A DNA stretch of 64,000 nucleotides, taken from Poecilobothrus nobilitatus (Eukaryota > Arthropoda > Insecta > Diptera > Dolichopodidae). The notes below the pieces were generated by a model, which saw only the letters and a program-made list of their open reading frames with translations, had not been told where the DNA came from and ran no database searches. Numbering within the stretch: position 1 is the first letter of the stretch; the number at the start of each line of letters is the position of its first letter. Where the stretch lies: the NCBI GenBank assembly GCA_947095535.1, contig OX352774.1, forward strand, positions 212,648,965 through 212,712,964, read 5' to 3'. This document shows positions 61,700 to 64,000 of the stretch, piece by piece. A program made the translations under genes and the position numbers.

Positions 61700-62205
61700 T
61701 TTACTCTGTCCGTCTGTCCGTCTGTTTACAAAACTTCTACATTGTTAAAGATAGAGAAAAAAAAATTTAACCATAGGTAGGTCTCATAAAAAAATTAATT
61801 TTGTGGAACAACTTTTTCATGTAGCCCCATCCATTACCTGAGCGATAGCCTTCAAACTTTCAAAAAGCTCTATTTTTGAACGCGTATATTTCAGGTTCTA
61901 GTTAACATTTTTTCAATCTGATATTTTTAGACACCTATATAACTTAGGCACCTGTAAACATTTTTCTTCGGCAAGACATGAAAATTAAAGGTTCAATAAT
62001 CTGTATTTACGTGTGTTGACGGTTTTTCTTAGTTATAAAGGATTCCGGACTTGCAGGCCCTCAAAATTCCAGAAAAGCCCTATTTCACATATTTTCTTAT
62101 TACATGAAATTTTCAAATTTTTGTGCAAGTCACAATTCTAAACATTTTGTATTGTCTTTTGGAAATATGTGCTTTTAAAAATCGTTGGTTTACATTCTAC
62201 CTTGT
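61700..62205 (+). mobile_element. dispersed (GTCY)n repeat, copy C, internally deleted
   Basis: It begins with CTCTGTCCGTCTGTCCGTCT (from 61704) and follows copy B closely: TTAAAGATAGAGAAAAA, GTAGGTCTCATAAAAAAATT, ATGTAGCCCCATCC, ACATTTTTTCAATCTGAT. It then jumps to TTTTTAGACACC and resumes CTTAGGCACCTGTA through AAAATCGTTGGTTTACATTC. The missing middle (about 250 bp, excluding the SINE) is present in copies A and B, so copy C carries a deletion. It is non-coding. Confidence 0.75.
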
Positions 62206-63100
62206 TATAACTTATTTTCATTTTCTTAATAGCTTTTTTTATTTTATAAATTTTTTTAATTCAGCCAAGCTGAATGTGTTCGAAACGCTTTAATCTATAG
62301 TATATTAATAAAAGAAAATATAAATAAGACGTAAATAGAGATCTAATTTGTTCGCAAAGTTGAGCTGAATAAGTAGCTAACCGAAAAAGTTAACATGTTA
62401 ATATAATGCTTTAATTTGTAACGAAATTTATTGCAACTCATTTATAAGAAATTTGACAAAAATTTTTTTTATTTATTTATTATGTATTTATTTTTCGCAC
62501 TTATAAATAGTTGGGCAAAATTTAAGATTTTATTTTAAAACTTATAGTAAAAAAATAATTTTTTTGGTGATTTTATACAAAAATTTAAATAATTCAGCAC
62601 GGCTATTTATCTACAAAATGATTTTTTTTATCAATTCAAAATAAATAAACTATTAATAAAGACAATTTTTGAATTTTTATCAATTCAAAATAAATAAAAT
62701 ATTAATAAAGACAAAAAATAAAACAAAATAAATTTTGTGCTAATTAATTTTCATAAATAAACCTGAAATAAAAAAGAACACATGCAATATGTCACATCAT
62801 TTAAATTAAATATACAAATTATTGACTATACCATAACGTTAAATTAATCATTTATTAACACATTTATAGACCTTTAATTAAAAAATATATATATATATAC
62901 ATATATATATAAAATATATTATAAAATAAAGAATAAAACGAAAAAGTTATCGTATTAATGAGTTTTTTCAGTTTTCCACTGTAAATATAAAATTACAGGG
63001 TAGGAACAAAAATCCATAATGATTTTTGTCATAAAAAAGAAAATCCACAAAAAAAAGCCCTCACTATTTTAAAATTTTTGATGTAGAAATATGTATGTAT
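62206..63100. other. AT-rich spacer with a 49-bp tandem duplication
   Basis: The stretch TATCAATTCAAAATAAATAA followed by TATTAATAAAGACAA occurs at about 62629 and again at 62678, a 49-bp period. A short (TA)n tract is near 62886. No gene is recognised. Confidence 0.6.
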
Positions 63101-63109
63101 GAAAAAAAG

Positions 63110-63605
63110 ATAATTTTTTTTTCCTAGGAGGAAATCTTCCAAAGATATCAAGAATTCCCCCTTGGTAGTGTGAGATTCCTACTGACTAAACCCATCTCCT
63201 CCTTTTGCCAATATAATGGGATGAAACCCTTACTTGCTAACGCAGTATATTGGATATAAGGAAGGGATAGGAAATGAAAAGAAATGGATACGGAAACATT
63301 GAATTGGGAGTGGAACTATAAGGAAACAATGAATCCGCCTATTATTATTAGGTACTATATTTTGCTAACAGTGACAACACGCAGTAGTATATAACACCTT
63401 ACTGCATAAGGTAATTATTGAAGGAAACCCCCACTGTCAAATTAGTATTCTTATTAATATATATATTATTATTATTTTACTACAGAGTCGGGGCGATCAG
63501 TGGATTACAACGTGCAGTAGTATATAACACCTTCCTGCAATATTAGGAAGATCTTTAGAGTTGGTTACAAACAGCAGGATTTGTTTAGCGTGCGCTAAGG
63601 CGCGT
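63110..63605. mobile_element. unclassified less AT-rich block, probable decayed element
   Basis: The composition changes abruptly. The string GCAGTAGTATATAACACCTT occurs twice (about 63382 and 63513), each followed by (A/C)CTGCA, forming a TGCAG...CTGCA inverted pair in the second copy. A plus-strand frame at about 63128-63259 is open for about 43 codons (EEIFQRYQEFPLGSVRFLL and GMKPLLANAVYWI) before a stop. TATTATTATTA tracts split the block. It looks like the remains of a transposable element, perhaps a retroelement 3' region, but I cannot assign it. Confidence 0.4.
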
Positions 63606-64000
63606 TTTTTTTTTTAGATTTTATTTTTTGTCAATTTTTGCTTTTAGATTTTTATTGTGACGGATTTCGTTACCCAACCCAAAATTAAATATACAATTCA
63701 AAAAAAAAAAATGCTTTTTATTGGTATTGTCTCAATCACATAACATGTGTGTGTTCTTAAGTGGAAAACTAATTTATTACGTATAATATTAATTCTTTAT
63801 TTTCGATTTTCAATTTATCGTATCACGTATTTGTACTTCTTGTCTTATATTCAAAGTAATTCTTATGCTTTGATTGTCTGTCAACAGTTTTTTTTTTCGA
63901 CTTTTAAAGGGTTGTTTTTTTTTCTTTTTTTTTTTTCGTTTTTTTTGTATTAATGATTTTTTACTTTTTTGTTTTCTTTTTTACTACTATCTAAATTTTA
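63606..64000. other. AT-rich window end
   Basis: No gene is recognised. The 68-codon frame at 63747-63953 ends in poly-Phe from a T-rich tract and is attributed to composition. Confidence 0.55.

Noticed and set aside
63747..63953. 68-codon frame near the window end
   Set aside because: The C-terminal half is poly-Phe from a T-rich tract, and the length fits chance.

Overview
ORGANISM AND GENERAL CHARACTER. The window is very AT-rich eukaryotic DNA, dense in poly(A)/poly(T) runs and (CATA)/(TA)/(TTA) simple repeats. I see no convincing intact protein-coding gene, no rRNA and no canonical tRNA gene. Three copies of a non-autonomous Helentron of the DINE-1/HINE type, with a (GTCY)n microsatellite and the mini-me-like core, point to a dipteran fly, probably a brachyceran and perhaps a calyptrate; this is inference from repeat structure, not a species call. 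Most open frames are at the length expected by chance for such composition. I read the window as a gene desert or part of a very long intron, shaped by old and nested transposable elements.

LAYOUT. 1-5.9 kb: AT-rich spacer with a possible reverse-transcriptase relic (about 1.6-1.8 kb) and a frame-shifted, unrecognised protein relic (about 4.4-5.0 kb). 5.9-7.3 kb: a composite in which a dispersed (GTCY)n repeat (copy A) is split by a 760-bp terminal-inverted-repeat element carrying a truncated MADF-domain reading frame on the minus strand. 7.95-8.37 kb: a short imperfect repeat block. 13.83-14.09 kb: a 268-bp MITE flanked by TTAA. 17.5 kb: a hAT-like transposon end. 20.5-21.0 kb: C-terminal relic of a non-LTR retrotransposon. 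21.8-22.3 kb: an old Helentron copy. 23.5-25.1 kb: a local duplication with changed block order. 30.3-31.3 kb: (GTCY)n repeat copy B, interrupted by a full tRNA-derived SINE with a 12-bp target-site duplication. 32.5-35.5 kb: a 3.0-kb Helentron whose interior is a large tandem array with an exact 307-bp higher-order period. 41.1-41.9 kb: an 834-bp copy of the same Helentron, head to head with the first. 47.28 kb: a 46-bp near-perfect palindrome. 53.06 kb: a second SINE fragment. 55.2 kb: a weak exon candidate. 61.7-62.2 kb: (GTCY)n repeat copy C. 63.1-63.6 kb: an unclassified, less AT-rich block with an internal direct repeat.

HOW IT FITS TOGETHER. There is no operon or pathway. The story is one of mobile DNA: Helentrons seeding microsatellite and satellite-like arrays, a DNA transposon and a SINE landing inside older dispersed repeats so that relative ages can be read, and decayed retrotransposon coding sequence. 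The most notable items are the homogenised 307-bp array inside Helentron copy 1 and the small TIR element with a MADF frame, which suggests a PIF/Harbinger-like lineage. I did not find a clearly new multi-gene system.
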